From the NCBI RefSeq assembly GCF_027943255.1, contig NC_072893.1:86683784-86747783 (forward strand): 64,000 bases of DNA, written 5' to 3'. The translations under genes were made by a program, and so were the position numbers. Shown one piece after another: positions 29,625 through 41,290 of the stretch. The notes below the pieces were generated by a model, which was not told the origin of the DNA, made no database searches, and worked only from the letters and a program-made list of their open reading frames with translations. The DNA comes from Anastrepha obliqua (Eukaryota; Arthropoda; Insecta; Diptera; Tephritidae). The stretch's first letter is position 1; every line of letters begins with the position of its first letter.

Positions 29625-31210
29625 TCAATAATAAAATTGGTCCATGTGCTTTTGAGCCCAGTGTGTCTGAGCTGTCACCGGTAAGTACTCACGTAAAAAA
29701 CATTGGACGTTGACCTTTTCTGGCATCGTCCTTTTCCCCCATCGGAGCGGGTGTGAAATTATCGAACCTCACATTGAATTGGATTTTAACGAAACGCTCA
29801 CCTTTTCCTGTACGAGTATTCTCACTTATTTACATGACAGCTGTGATACTTGTCTCATTATCCGATACCTTTCTTACGTCTACCGATCTATTAGGTAGCC
29901 ATGTTATCAACTTTTGCTCTTATGACGTCATCGATCAACAAAGCACCTTCCAAATAAGGGGGCTGAACATTGCAAATGCATGCCCTCTAATCATAGTTCT
30001 TAAAACATTAGCTGTGATCATCATCAAAAGTGGTCCCACTAGGGTTAGCGTTCCGTACATAAAAAAATTATTTTTGAACACTTCCCGGTGGATGACAATT
30101 AAAAACTTCTGCACAAAGAGCCAAGCTCGGACGACATAATGTCATAAGTGAATAAAAAGTCATAGAGGAATAAAAAGTCATAGAGGACCAAAAACCGCGT
30201 CAACAAACAGCAATAAACTGAAAATGTGACTAGTTGTGGCCCAATGAAATCGTGAATGTATTAATCTCCTGAAGTTGGGGTTGTGACGTGTTGCCTGACT
30301 CTCTACTTGGCTTTGTGGTGTAGCTTTCTGGCGTCGAAACGTGTGAATTCGTGGCGTGTGATTGCTCACTCAGGCAGCAACCATCAACACTCGAGTGGAC
30401 CCATTTAATCTGCATAATTTCCTTAACACCCCTTAGCAGTCACCACTCCCTTCCTGCTTCCAATGGGCAACCCATCCCATGGCTTAATGTCAATGACGCT
30501 ATGGAAGTGTTGCTATTGTCGCCTGTCGTCGACTCTTCTATTCACACGCTGGCATAGGTAAAGGCAGTGGTTGTTGTTCATGCAATTGTATATTGTATAG
30601 GTATGTGTGCGGGTGTGTCGCTGTCGCTGATGGTCCTTCACCAAGTGTCAAGTGTCTGTTAACAGCCCTCATCTTTTGACGTGAATGTACTATGTATATA
30701 TGTATGTTCTTTTTATTTTTAAAATAAAGTATTTTTTGCGTAAACTTTCACATATTTTTTTTTATTTGTTGTTGTATCCAGCAACGCGGTGTGAAATGTG
30801 TTGGGAGTTTTGTCAACAGCTCAAGTGTTGATTTTTATGCCTTTTTTATTGTTCTTGTTGATTTTTCTTGTCACCCGTGCAAATAATGGTGCCTTTCGTG
30901 TTTTTGAATGATATTATTTGCGCTTAATTTTATGACTTTGTTGCATAACCATAAGGACAAGTTCGGTTAAAAATGCTGCAAAAAATTGCAATGCTTCCTT
31001 TTTTCCATTATGCGCACATACATACATAATTATGTACTTACCCACTAAATTTTAGCGGCCGTAGTATTCACTTAGTCTTTCCAACCCAGTTACGTCCTCA
31101 TTCGCATTACTTATTCTGCAAGCAGAGGCTACTGCGCGACTATTTACTTTAAGAGATAGTAAATTTAGTTCCTATTCTTGATGCGGGTATAGCATAACTA
31201 GCGGAACCAC
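29625..31210. other. no gene recognised
   Basis: Several medium open frames (about 29753-30139 and 30351-30557) lack recognisable domains. Base composition is more balanced than the element-rich parts, so this may be unique host DNA. No exon could be supported. Confidence 0.4.
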
Positions 31211-31220
31211 TGGTCATCGT

Positions 31221-32317
31221 TGTTGTTGTTGTTGTAGCAGTATTACAAGCCCCGTCAGCGTAGAGTATATTACCGGTCGTCTTCGTCAGGCTCATCTAAA
31301 GGTAGGCTCAGGAAACATGCTGTTTCGACAGATTGGGTCCAGAGGGAGAGGGGTGTTAGATGAGTGGGTTTGATGGGGCATGTGAAAAGGCGGTTAGTGT
31401 CCTGCGCCGTCACATGCTAGACATACGTTTGGTATGTCGGGGTCAATACTGGAAAGTAGGAGTTTAACCTGCTACAATTTCCAGAACGCAATTGTGCCAG
31501 TGTTACGTGGGTCTCACGGGGAACCTGGAGCTCTTCATATGCTGTAGGTGGTGGTTGGACTCCGATTACGGCATTCGGTGGGCGGGAGCTTAGGAAGTTG
31601 GTGACGGTCTTCCAATGAATGTCCTTTATTGTCTGTCTAAACACTGTCTGGTCCAGAAGATATCTGTTCGTTTAGTCCTGGATCTCGTCGGCGTAATTGA
31701 AGAGTTGCCTCCTTACGTGCTTGGAAGGCGGCTCTGGCTCAAGCAGGTGTCTGTAAGGGTGAAACCAGCGGTAGCACCCTAACAGAAACTGCTTGCCTAG
31801 CAGTTTATTGTGCTCCATTACAGGGAGCATCTGTGCCTCGTTGTGCAGGTGTTGAAAAGGGGACATCAAGAAGCAACACGTCGCTGTCCAAATAGCAGGT
31901 TTTTGGCAAGTCTGGAGCTTTATCCATTGCCTGTCACTAGTTCCAGGCGACCAGACAGGCGCTGCATAGTTTAGAACCGGCCGGCGAATTGCCTTAAATG
32001 TCGATAGCAACAATTCTTTGCCTTTGCCCCAAGTGCTGCCGGCAAGCGATTTGATGACCTTGTTGCGATTTTGGACTTTAGTGGTAATTGCGGTTGTGTG
32101 CGCAGAGAAGGAGAGCAAACAGTAGAAGGTTACACCCAAAATTTTGGGATTGTTAACCGTTGGAATTGGTGTGTCATCGTCTTTTACCTTGAGTTGCAAG
32201 TGGTAAAGAGGTTCGCCATGGACTTTGTGGGGGAATGTTGAAGATTCCTCGCAGTGAAAAAGCCAGAAAAGTCGGTGAGGTCGACATTCACTTTGGCGCA
32301 AAGGCCATCAATGTCAT
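31221..32317 (-). mobile_element. Jockey-like LINE, 5'-truncated, 10-bp duplication
   Basis: Minus strand. TGGTCATCGT flanks both sides (31211-31220, 32318-32327). The 3' end is a CAA-unit tail (plus strand GTTGTTGTTGTTGT at 31220-31236). ORF2 C-terminus: NNPKILGVTFYCLLSFSAHT, NKVIKSLAGSTWGKGKELLL, LNYAAPVWSPGTSDRQW, then after a break RETHVTLAQLRSGNCSRLNS. These are the post-RT thumb and the C-terminal region. The RT core and everything upstream are missing. Confidence 0.9.
31417..32301 (-). pseudogene. Jockey-like ORF2 C-terminal region
   Basis: Frame 32301-31672 (209 residues) and frame 31644-31417 (75 residues) are consecutive parts of one protein separated by a stop and a small gap near 31660. 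The region after the RT palm covers the ILGVTFD block and the VLNYAAPVW block. The L-R-S-G-x-C-S-R-L-N-S-Y block precedes the lost cysteine motif. It has no catalytic residues of its own. Substitutions such as ILGVTFY for the usual D indicate decay. Confidence 0.82.
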
Positions 32318-32327
32318 TGGTCATCGT

Positions 32328-32479
32328 CCTAGCGCCTTGGTTACATCTTGATTGCTTAAATTACGTCTTAGTTCCTTAAATATTTCTACACATTTGGCTG
32401 ATAATAATGAGAGATGGGAGACTTGTTGAGAGTGACTTTTCATCGAAAGGCCACTTCACTTTTCAGTTATTTGCCTAGT
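32328..32479. other. short gap, nothing recognised
   Basis: Between the LINE and a decayed SINE. Confidence 0.4.
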
Positions 32480-32702
32480 CTACAGCAGCAGTCCCATAGT
32501 GAAATGGGTTTGTGCGTGAATATTGTTCAGAACTGAATGGATTCAAAATGACGGGCATGAAACACCAAATGATAGGAAAAGTTTTTTTCCCAATAGCGGT
32601 CGGCCCTCTGCAGGCAATGGCAAGCCCCGGAGTGCATTTCTGCTTCTCATAAAAAACCATGTGCCGTTCAGAGGTAGCATAAAATTGTTCACACCTCGAT
32701 TT
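32480..32702 (+). repeat. SINE, heavily decayed
   Basis: Plus orientation. GAAATGGGTTTGTGCGTGAA is the A-box side, CAATAGCGGTCGGCCCTCTG and GCAGGCAATGGCAAG are the body; it ends near GCCGTTCAGAGG. The B box is not recognisable. Confidence 0.65.
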
Positions 32703-32929
32703 GTGTAAAAATATCAAAACAAACACGCAAAAGGAAGCAAGCTCTGCCAAAACCCAGCAAAGGGCAAATTATATACTAGTTTGGAGAAAAAAACCCAGTA
32801 TTTTCTCGATAGATGGCTGTAGTGATCGATATCTCGTAAAGTATCTACCAAACAAATTCAAATGTATGCTCGTTGTAAGATGACATTTTACACTAAAAAA
32901 ATTCGTTTGCTGTTTTTTGTTTTCTCCAT

Positions 32930-33995
32930 TCAGTTGGGAGTTACAGGGTGTTAACAACGGAAGTCAACAAAGAGAAAATTCGGTATTCTTTACAGTTTTT
33001 TTTTTTGATACAAGCAAAAATGCAAGTCAGACCGCTGAAACTGTGAATGGTGTTTGTGATGCCGATACTGTAAAAGCTAATTACGAGAAATTTTGATTTC
33101 GTCAATTCCGTTCAGGCATTTTTGATATTAAGGGGGTCTTCTGGTCTCGAGGCCCTGAAATGAAGGGTTTTTTTGGGGATTGATTGTGACAAATCCTGTG
33201 AATATTTAAAAAAAAAAATTTTTTTATTTTAAAGGTACATGTCTTGGCTTTTAAAAAATGGTTTTGACTTTGAAAAAAATTAACACCCGCGACCTTGAAA
33301 TGGCGCTGAAGACGTCCACCTCCAAACGAAACAGGTCTCCATTTTGGTCACGGTTTTTCCACCTGGGTAATCAGAAAGCAAAAATTAGATATGCGTTGTC
33401 TTCAGAGTTGCCCTGGTTAAGTTTTCCCGTGACAGATTTTTTTTTTTTAATTTTTTTCAAAAGTTATGCAACAATTTGCAAAAAAAAATTTTTTTTTGCT
33501 CATTTTTTGAACTTTAAAAGGTTATAAAATGGAATGAAAAAAAATTTCAAAAATCGTACACGGGGAAACTTAGCGGTAAGTTTTCCGAACCTTTTAAGAC
33601 CAAAACCATTGAAATCGGAGTATAACTACTATGAAAAGTGTGACCAAAATGCTTAAAAAACACGATTTTCGGGGAAACGCGTTTAAAGATAAAGTTTATG
33701 ATAAAACGGCCGGAGGAGGGTACACTTCGGTGCCCAGAAAAATGTGAAAAAATGCGATTTTCAAAAAATCCTTTCTGTGGCGTATTCTCGCATACACATA
33801 CAACAAAATTATGCAAAAAAAAAAAATCGATTTTTTTTCGCTGGAGACCAGAAGACCCCCTTAAAGAAAACGTCGATACAATCACAGAAATAATCTAAGT
33901 TGACCGGCATGTTAGTAGTCGTAGCATCGCCCAGGAGCTAAAGATCGACCATAAAACAGTCTTGAACCATTTGCCCAAAAATGTTATGCAAAAAT
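32930..33995 (+). pseudogene. mariner (mellifera-type) transposase N-terminus, split by a MITE
   Basis: Before the MITE: KNASQTAETVNGVCDADTVK, ANYEKF, stop, FRQFRSGIFDI at 33022-33131. After it: KENVDTITEII at 33865-33897, then VDRHVSSRSIAQELKIDHKT, VLNHLPKNVMQK. Together these are both helix-turn-helix motifs of a mariner transposase, including the W-F-x-x-F-R-S-G-x-F-D block. The catalytic domain is absent. Stop codons are present. Confidence 0.85.
33132..33860. mobile_element. TTAA-flanked MITE (piggyBac- or Kolobok-type)
   Basis: 729-bp element with perfect 17-bp inverted ends GGGGGTCTTCTGGTCTC, flanked by TTAA (33128-33131, 33861-33864). TTAA duplication is specific to piggyBac and Kolobok. 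The interior has T-rich tracts and no transposase motif. It cleanly interrupts a mariner reading frame, which resumes after the second TTAA. Confidence 0.92.
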
Positions 33996-34076
33996 AATGG
34001 ATTTCTTCTTCCCCAACGTAATAATTTTAATTTTTTATTATAATTATTTTTCCGTTATTATTAATTTACGCGTTTC

Positions 34077-35845
34077 CCATCATATATCAAGTTGCTGATA
34101 AATAAAAAACGAAAACTTAGACGTCGTTGGCAGCAAACCAGATATCCTGAGGACAAATTGAAACTCAACCAAACAACAAAACAACTGCACGTTCAAATTC
34201 AGACTTTCAAAAATGATCATTTCAATCGATTTCTTAAGAGCCTCACATCTGATAAATCCACAGACTACTCTTCATGGAAGGCAGCAAAGTCATTTAATCG
34301 ACCGATAAAACACATAGCACCCATCAAAATAAACGACACCCAATGGACAAAAGGCAAATTTATTTGCAGAGAATCTTCGTAAAACCTTCTATGCCAATGA
34401 TGGATCTGAAGATATTGACATCTCGTCAAATTGGATTGAAAGCGATGTCAGCATTGAGCCAGTTAGTAACGAAGAGTAATGAGCGAAGTTTTCAAAATGA
34501 AAACGAAAACAACGCCTGGTTTCGACCTCATAACTGCAGAAATTCTTCAGAGATTGCCCAATAATTGTGTTACTTGTCTGTCTCAACTGATTAATTTGTG
34601 TATTTTATTAAAATATTTTCCTATGTACTAGAAGACAGCAGAAGTAATTATGATTCTGAAAGCCGGAAAATCGCCAAATGATGTGTCTTCGTACCGACCT
34701 ATTTCTCTGCTACCAATGCTGTTCAAACTTTTTGACCGACTGTTACTGACTCGAATGTTGCCGATTATAGAAAAAAAGAGAGTTATTCCAACGCACCAAT
34801 TTGTCTTTCGAAAAAATCACTCCACCATTGACCAAATTCACAGGGTTGTTAGAACCATAGAGTGTGCGATAGAGGAAAACAAAGTTTGCGCAGCGGTCTT
34901 CCTAGACGTCTCGCAGGCGTTTGACAAAGTTTGACATATGGGCTTACTCCACACACTAAAATTGACAACGCCTATTCATCTTTGCAAAAAGCACGCGCGA
35001 GAGTACCTCAAGGAAGCATCCTAGGCCCTCTCTTGTACCTCTTGTATACGTATGACTTACCGGTTCACGAGCAACACATTACCGCAACCTTTGCAGATGA
35101 CACGGCTATCCTAGCAGTTGGAGAAGTGATCGGTGAGTTCTATTGCAACATGGGCAAAAAAATGGCGTATCAAATTAAATAATTCAAAATCAGTTCACAT
35201 TGTATTCGGCCTGAATAAGACAATTTACAAGCCAGTCTACATAAACAGCGTAAATATACCATACGTCAATGAGGCAAAATATCTTGGTATAACCCTTGAT
35301 GCTAAGCTGCGTTGGAAGAGCTGGAATTAAAAACAAAAAACCTTCTTTATCTTATTGGCAGACACTCTATTCTGTCAACGAACAACAAACTACTGCTATA
35401 TAATCAAATACTCAAACCGGTCTGGACGTATGGCATTCAGCTATGGGGATGCTCAAGCGAATCTTGCATGACTATTATCCAACGATTCCAAAATAAAGTG
35501 TAAAAAGTACGCCATGGCTCACAGACAACGTTTAAGTACACATGTCAACGCTGAAGCATTGGCTTTGCTTCAGCCAAATACTCAACGTCGGCGGCTCAAG
35601 CGTAAAACACTTTTAGACCAGATGGGCACCCAGAAGCAGCTGTACCTTATATATTTATACATTCATAATGAATTTATGAATATTGAGGCATCTCAGTTTT
35701 TCCTTTTTTAACATATACATATGTTCAATAAAAATTGCTCGTTAGTATCTTTATTTAGTTGTACTAGTCGTAATTTCTAAACGTTATTCTGCTTATAAAT
35801 TAAGATGCGTTAATAAAAAAAATAAAAAATTAAATAATAAAAAAA
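34077..35845 (+). mobile_element. Jockey-clade LINE, 5'-truncated, 14-bp duplication
   Basis: Plus strand, bounded by AATTTACGCGTTTC (34063-34076, 35846-35859). The 3' end is an A-rich AATAAAAAA-type tail at 35811-35845. It contains the linker before RT, most of RT and the C-terminal region of ORF2. There is no ORF1 and no endonuclease, consistent with 5' truncation during insertion. Confidence 0.93.
34092..35711 (+). pseudogene. Jockey-clade reverse transcriptase
   Basis: Segments in order: KKRKLRRRWQQTRYPEDKLK (34092), AGKSPNDVSSYRPISLLPML (34660), THQFVFRKNHSTIDQIHRVV, VFLDVSQAFDKV (first catalytic aspartate, 34890), then a frameshift, VPQGSILGPLLYLLYTYDLP (35000), FADDTAILAVGEV (active site, 35090), SVNIPYVNEAKYLGITLDAK (35240) and ILKPVWTYGIQLWGCSSESC (35410). 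All RT blocks of a Jockey element are present, and both catalytic aspartate sites are retained. At least four frameshifts or stops break the protein. Confidence 0.92.
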
Positions 35846-35859
35846 AATTTACGCGTTTC

Positions 35860-37767
35860 TGATTGGCGTTCACGCGTTTCTTTATACTTTTGCAAATAGC
35901 ACAAATAAATAAACTCATCTCCTTCACCTCCTTTAAATTTCATTATTTTGGGGCTTTTTTTTAATCTTTTCAGAAACACCTTACACAGATTGTCCAAACA
36001 GCTTGACAACTTGACTGAGCACACAACTTCTTGGCGCTTAAGAAACTTCCTAAGCGGATTGGGCGACTACACCTTGAATCGCACTCACTCACACACACAC
36101 ACAAACGTAGAGTATTTCTGCTTAACCTACAACTCCAGACTACCAATTTAATTCACAGCAAAGGCGAGGAGACAAAAATATCAAAATATTGCGACATAAA
36201 TAAAAATTTAATTTGTATGTAAGCAACAAAAAGAATCAAAAGAGGGCCGAAATAAACTCTCCACTGAACTGCAATCAAATCAGTGGATACGTAGACTTAC
36301 CGATAGGTGGGTGCACTGAGGGCATGCCATTATTATTGTGTTATTACACCAAAGAAGTAAATGCGATTTTCTACAATTTTCGTTTTAAATATGTTTATAT
36401 ACAACACATACATAAATATTTTTTATTTTTTTTTTTTTGTAATTTTTAGTTATTTTGTTTCCAATTTTGCTAAGGTAAATAAATTTATCGCCTTTGTCGT
36501 ACTTCTTAGCTATGCTGACAGTGGTGCTGGGGTCACGTGACATTGGCAAAGAAGAGCTTAAATCGTATCGAAGTTGAAGGTAGAGGGTAGCGAGCAGAAG
36601 AAGTGAAGAACAAAACGAAAACAGGGAAAATGCAGGCGTTCGGCAGGTGATCGGCTTAGGGCTGGCGCAGGATGCAGTGGTTGTCGTTGTAAGGTAAGGG
36701 TGGCCTGGCGACTGTGGCGGTGGACAGATGTCGCCATGCAGTGCGCGAAATGAAATCGTAATGAGATTTCTGTGGCGGCGCATGTATAGACATACATACA
36801 TACATACATACGCATACCTAGCAAGCAATGAGTGCTGCGACCGGACAATGTTTTAAATTTTCCTATCCTCTTTTCCATGTTTTTCAACCATATTTTCATG
36901 CTTTTTTTTTTCAAGCGCTATAATGACAGCCAAACAAACACCAACTGTATTCATAATTGGATAAAGACGCGATTCTGTGCATTGTTGCGCAAGCAACGTA
37001 TGCCACCGGCGGCGGTGTTACTAACCACTATCAAGTGTCTCTAAGCATTTTTCTTCGCGATTATAATTTTTTATTTAAATTTTTCTCTTTTCGCTTCTGT
37101 CGTTAGAAAAATTCAAAAGGGCATTTAAGGTAAAATATGCTCCCACGGGGAATGAGCTTAGAGCCGAGCGATTGTGCTGCAAATGAAACAAATACATTTA
37201 CAATAACAACAGCAAAGGCTGTAATAACAAAAATTACAACGAGTCTAAGGCACATAAATTCCTAGTGTTCAAGGGAGAATTCCACCAAAGTGGCTTAAAG
37301 TGGCCTTAAAGTGTCGCAAAGGTGTGGCGCGCGAGGTAATAATATTTAAATTAGAATGAAACATTCAAATGGCCAGAGAGTTAGCCAAGATGGACAAAAT
37401 TCTAATAAAAGTGCGAAAGAACTGTTCAGGAATAATTCAAAGTCTAATGAAATTGCAAATAAAATTTTGAATGCAAATGATTATGAGACACAATGGAAAA
37501 TTGTTCATTTTTTTTTATATATTTATGTATGTAAATCAAAATCACCTCAGATGTTGAATAGTGAATGCATAAATTATATGTGGAATATAACATAAACTTT
37601 TCTTGTAAGAAACGCCTAACTGAGCGTCTAGAAAATAACAAATGTCGTTTTGCATTGCCTATTTAACCAGAGATAGTCATGGAATAGATGTGGCATTTGC
37701 TAAGCCTCACACAAAAACTTAGTTTTAGTTGTTCTAAAATCGACCGCAGCAGACGAGGGAATTTATG
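35860..37767. other. no gene recognised; microsatellites
   Basis: CA tract at 36086-36107, CATA tract at 36793-36813, long T tract at 36423-36440. Frames at 36385-36914 on the minus strand have no known domain. The 36500-36830 interval is GC-richer and could be a host exon or UTR, but I cannot support it. Confidence 0.4.
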
Positions 37768-38089
37768 CGGCCGCCGTAGCCGAATGGTTTGGTGCGTGAT
37801 CACCATTCGGAATTCACTGAGTGGTCGTTGGTTCGAATCTCGGTGAAAGCAAAATTAATAAAAATATTTTTCTAATAGCGGTCGCCCCTCGGCAGGCAAT
37901 GGCAAACCTCCGAGTGTATTTCTGCCATGAAAAAGCTCCTCATAAAAATATCTGCCGTTCGGAGTCGGCTTGAAACTGTATGTCCCTCCATTTGTGAAAC
38001 AACATCAAGACGCACACCACAAATAGGAGGAGGAGCTCGGCCAAACACCTAACAGAAGTGTACGCGCCAATTATTTATTTTTTTTTTAT
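37768..38089 (+). repeat. tRNA-derived SINE, best-preserved copy
   Basis: Starts GCGGCCGCCGTAGCCGAATG. A box TAGCCGAATGGTTTGGTG and B box GGTTCGAATCTCGG are intact about 45 bp apart. The body includes CCCCTCGGCAGGCAATGGCA and ATTTCTGCCATGAAAAAGCT, and the 3' part GCCAAACACCTAACAGAAGT. It ends in ATTATTTATTTTTTTTTT. No clear duplication was found. Polymerase III would transcribe it from the internal promoter. Confidence 0.92.
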
Positions 38090-39302
38090 AGTTCTAGAAA
38101 ATTCTTCCTAAAAGCAACAGTACTGGCGTGTACTGTGTACTTGCAGCAGAGCCAAACTCCACAGTTGCAGGAGTGTAAAAAGAAAAAAAGGCAAAAAATA
38201 CTTCCGCTAAATAAAAACAAAGTAAATATATTTTTTAAATAATATATTTCGTCCTAAAACTTCATACACTGACTATGGCAGAAACTTTCAAAAGTAAGAG
38301 TAGAAAGAAACCCCCAGTTATCTAATCTTGTCCTGCATTAAAAAGGAAACAAGGTTTCAGTGCTATGATCGAAATGGTAAGATTAAAAAACGGCTATTGC
38401 CCAAGTCCGTTGTCTGCACGGGCTGGCTCAAAGGAGAGTAGGGATCTTTGCTGTAGATGATATCACAAAGAGCCCAATTCGAATCCATACTCAATCTAAG
38501 CCAACTCAATCCAAACCCAACCTAAGTACCATCTGTATTCGTTGTAATTAGCAATATTAGACAAGAATATAAAAACCGGCTTACTATGTAACCAAATCCT
38601 CGAGCCTTTACTTTAATAACTAACAACAACTTGCCGCGTACTCTAAAAAAGTAGGTATATTCCCACTGATTTACCACAAAGGTCTAAAATCTGAGCTCAC
38701 TGAGAGCTCTCACGTAACTGATTTAATTTTTAATAAGAAATATAATATAAAAAAACACGGTTGAGTTTAGTAGATTGCAAAAGAAAAATATTTGAATTAA
38801 TTTTAAAGTCATAATTAAATGCATATACTAGGGCGCGTCAATTTGTATGGAAATATTTTTTTCGACACAATTCCTCGCAGATTTATATTTTACATTATAA
38901 GACAGAATTTCCCTCAAAGTACAGCTGCAAAGTCAGTTTGAAGAGCCTCAAATTTTCAGAGAAGCTACAATTGTGACCACATACTTAAGTCACTTCATCT
39001 GTTTAGAATATTTTTCATGCTAAATTTTTTTCGTTAATTTTTTATAAAAATATGGTTCATTGTATAACAAAAACCTCGTAAATCGGAGTTCTAAACTTCT
39101 ACCGAAATTCAAAAAAACTTTACAAATTTCAAAAAAATTAAATCAAAATTCAATTTTTTAATCCGAATTTTTAGAAGACTTTTGGGTATACAGTTTAATA
39201 GCTCATTCAATTTCAGTATAAACAAGTAAACATTTAAAGTAAATTAAAAATACCGTTGGTTTTGACATTTTTTAGGCACGCGATGTTGTCAATTTTCATT
39301 CA
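38090..39302. other. no gene recognised
   Basis: AT-rich. TACTAGGGCGCGTCAATTTG at 38827 looks like a Tc1/mariner end but has no partner. The 39050-39180 stretch resembles 48890-49020 (TTCATTGTATAACAAAA versus CTCATTGTCTAACAAAA). Confidence 0.4.
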
Positions 39303-39787
39303 TACAGGGTTGGCCAAATAAGACCTACTAATGTTAAACACAAATAACTTTTGCAATAATCATTTATTTTGGTTAATTGTTTTTATACATTGAAGATATT
39401 TTATGGAAATTATGTATGAAATATTACATCAGACAAATGTCCACCATTTTTCTGGATGCAAAGATTGGCTCTTTTCAACGCGTTTTCGATTACACCACAT
39501 AATGTTTCTGATTGAAGGCTCAGTATTTCGTCTCGAATATTTTGCTTCAGCTGTCTAATAGTCTCTGGTTTATTAAGATACACTTTGTCTTTTAAACATC
39601 CCCATAAAAAGAAGACGGCCGCAGTCAAATCAGGCGAACGAGGTGGCCAAGGGAAATCTGAATTTTTAGAAATCAGACTTTCGCCAAAAATTTCACGCAG
39701 CAGGTCCATAGTTTGCCTAGCAGAATGCGCAGTTGCTCCATCTTGTTGAAACCACAAATTAGGATATTGCTCCGCAAAAGTTGTCAA
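39303..39787 (-). pseudogene. rosa-like transposase, C-terminal half, third catalytic site lost
   Basis: Minus strand, 125 residues without a stop: NLWFQQDGATAHSARQTMDL, LREIFGESLISKNSDFPWPP, SPDLTAAVFFLWGCLKDKVY and CGVIENALKRANLC, ending HLSDVIFHT. QQDGA is intact, but the third catalytic position, D in P-L-D-Y-F-L-W-G, is V (TAAVFFLWG). The 3' terminal repeat is at 39305-39325 (CAGGGTTGGCCAAATAAGAC), next to TA. The 5' half is missing. Confidence 0.9.
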
Positions 39788-40139
39788 TCAATGTTTTGTA
39801 AGAAGCTCCTGTATAAAGCTTATGATTGTAAATATTTTATATGGAAAAAACTTCTAACTTAAGGCTACAAATCAAATCATATCTAGCTCTTCAATATTGC
39901 AATAGTATTGAGTACTGCCTGCATGTTTTTTATCAGTAAATAACACTAAAACTTAAAAAAGAATGAAAATTATTTGTAACATTCAACGCCATATTTTGGT
40001 TTAAAAAAAAAATGTAGGTGACAAAAGCTCTTCGTACCAAAAAACTCAAAAACAAAATTAAAAAAAATGACATCCATAGTACAAGGTTTCAAGCCGCAAT
40101 CAATGCCTGAGAACTCTAGGTGCAGATCCAAACTAGTCA
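39788..40139. other. no gene recognised
   Basis: AT-rich gap between elements. Confidence 0.4.
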
Positions 40140-40645
40140 ACTACTGTAAGGAGGAGATCAACTATCTAACATTGCTCTCATTTGGGTTCGAGGACATAGG
40201 AAATCGGAAATGAAATTATTGATGAGCTTGCCAGGAAGAGAATTGAATTGGTGTCAGAGACCTCCTACCTGGTAACCGTCATCCCCCTGACAGTTGTTAA
40301 AGGGAAAACAATTTATTTCTCAAGAAAGCGCAGAAGAAACGGAGGACTCTGAAAGTGCTGGGGACATCACGCCATTCAATTTCCAAACTCGTAGCTGTAT
40401 TTACGGGTCATTGGACGATCAGCACACACACAGAAAAGCTAGGTTTACCATTTAACCCCACACTTCAGAAGCTGTGGGAACCTTTCAGAGAAGGAGACTG
40501 ACTGTTAAGACCTTTCTCTGTAAAAGTCCGGACTTGGCAACTAGTCGATTAAGGTCATTTCCTTCCATCCTTTCTTCGACAGCCTGGTGCACTGCGCTAA
40601 CCTAAATCTGATCAATCTTCTTCATTAATCAACAACTCTGAGGTC
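40140..40645 (+). pseudogene. R1/I-type LINE RNase H and C-terminal tail
   Basis: Plus strand with frame changes: IALIWVRGHRKSE, DELARKRIELVSETSYL, then LKVLGTSRHSISKLVAVFTG, HWTISTHTEKLGLPFN, and VKTFLCKSPDLATSRLRSF. The first is the last RNase H catalytic block (W-V-x-G-H). The second is the S-R-x-x-x-S-x-x-V-x-x-x-T-G-H-x block before the cysteine motif. RT is not present. Confidence 0.7.
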
Positions 40646-40831
40646 TCGTAATGGTATCAAAATGGCGCTTTAATACTACTTGGGAGTGCCAGAGTGGTAC
40701 TGCAACCATTTCACCTACCTACTTAGAAGGTAGTATAAAATTAATCTTTTTTCTTTTAAAAATTTTTTTATTAAATAAAAAAATGATTTTAAGGTAAGCA
40801 AATCTTTACTTTGTCCTTTCTTATTTAGTTT

Positions 40832-41032
40832 TTGAATAACTTTTTTACTAAACAAAAAAACCAAAGTTTTAGTGATAAAAGTCCTTATTTTGACGTTTAC
40901 GCGCTCCATTACTTGTCTGTTTGTAAACTGCAGCTACTATTTAGTTCTCAACGGTCAAGTATGAATGACGTACAACGTAATTGAAAAAATTATACATCTT
41001 CGAATAGGATAATTAGTTTTGCGCCACCTTGT
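40832..41032. repeat. MITE copy, right end (GGCGCAAAACTA family)
   Basis: Shares TTTTTTACTAAACAAAAAAA and GTGATAAAAGTCCTTATTTTG-type sequence with 19200-19375. It ends GGATAATTAGTTTTGCGCC, which is the inverse of the left end seen there. No coding capacity. Confidence 0.6.
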
Positions 41033-41215
41033 AACTAAGTATATTATATATTAATCTCCATTTTAAATTCATGTTGAGTAAGGAAGCTTCTTTTAAAATT
41101 TTGTGACTCGAAATAGACTTTGAACTCTTTTCTTATAATCTTATGTAGAATCCGAATCTGCTAATAACGACGTCGGATACAAATGTATCCGCCCGAATAT
41201 TATATAATACACATT

Positions 41216-41290
41216 TGGTGCGTACATTGTTTACTAGAAGTTTGGTCCAGCTTCTCCTCCAATTTATGGCGAATGGTGTTGTTCTCAACA
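41216..41290 (-). repeat. SINE 3' fragment, decayed
   Basis: TTTGGTCCAGCTTCTCCTCC and GGTGTTGTTCTCAA align with the SINE 3' part in minus orientation. Confidence 0.5.

Noticed and set aside
29753..30139. 128-residue plus-strand frame
   Set aside because: Hydrophobic and coding-like in places, but no domain and an overlapping rival frame; could not be supported.
36385..36914. 147- and 118-residue minus-strand frames
   Set aside because: They overlap in different registers, run through a CATA microsatellite, and have no domain.
37768..37850. A functional tRNA gene
   Set aside because: A and B boxes are present but the cloverleaf is not complete and the sequence continues into the SINE body found in other copies.
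38827..39180. A second Tc1/mariner-type MITE starting TACTAGGGCGCG
   Set aside because: No inverted partner or matching TA-flanked end found.
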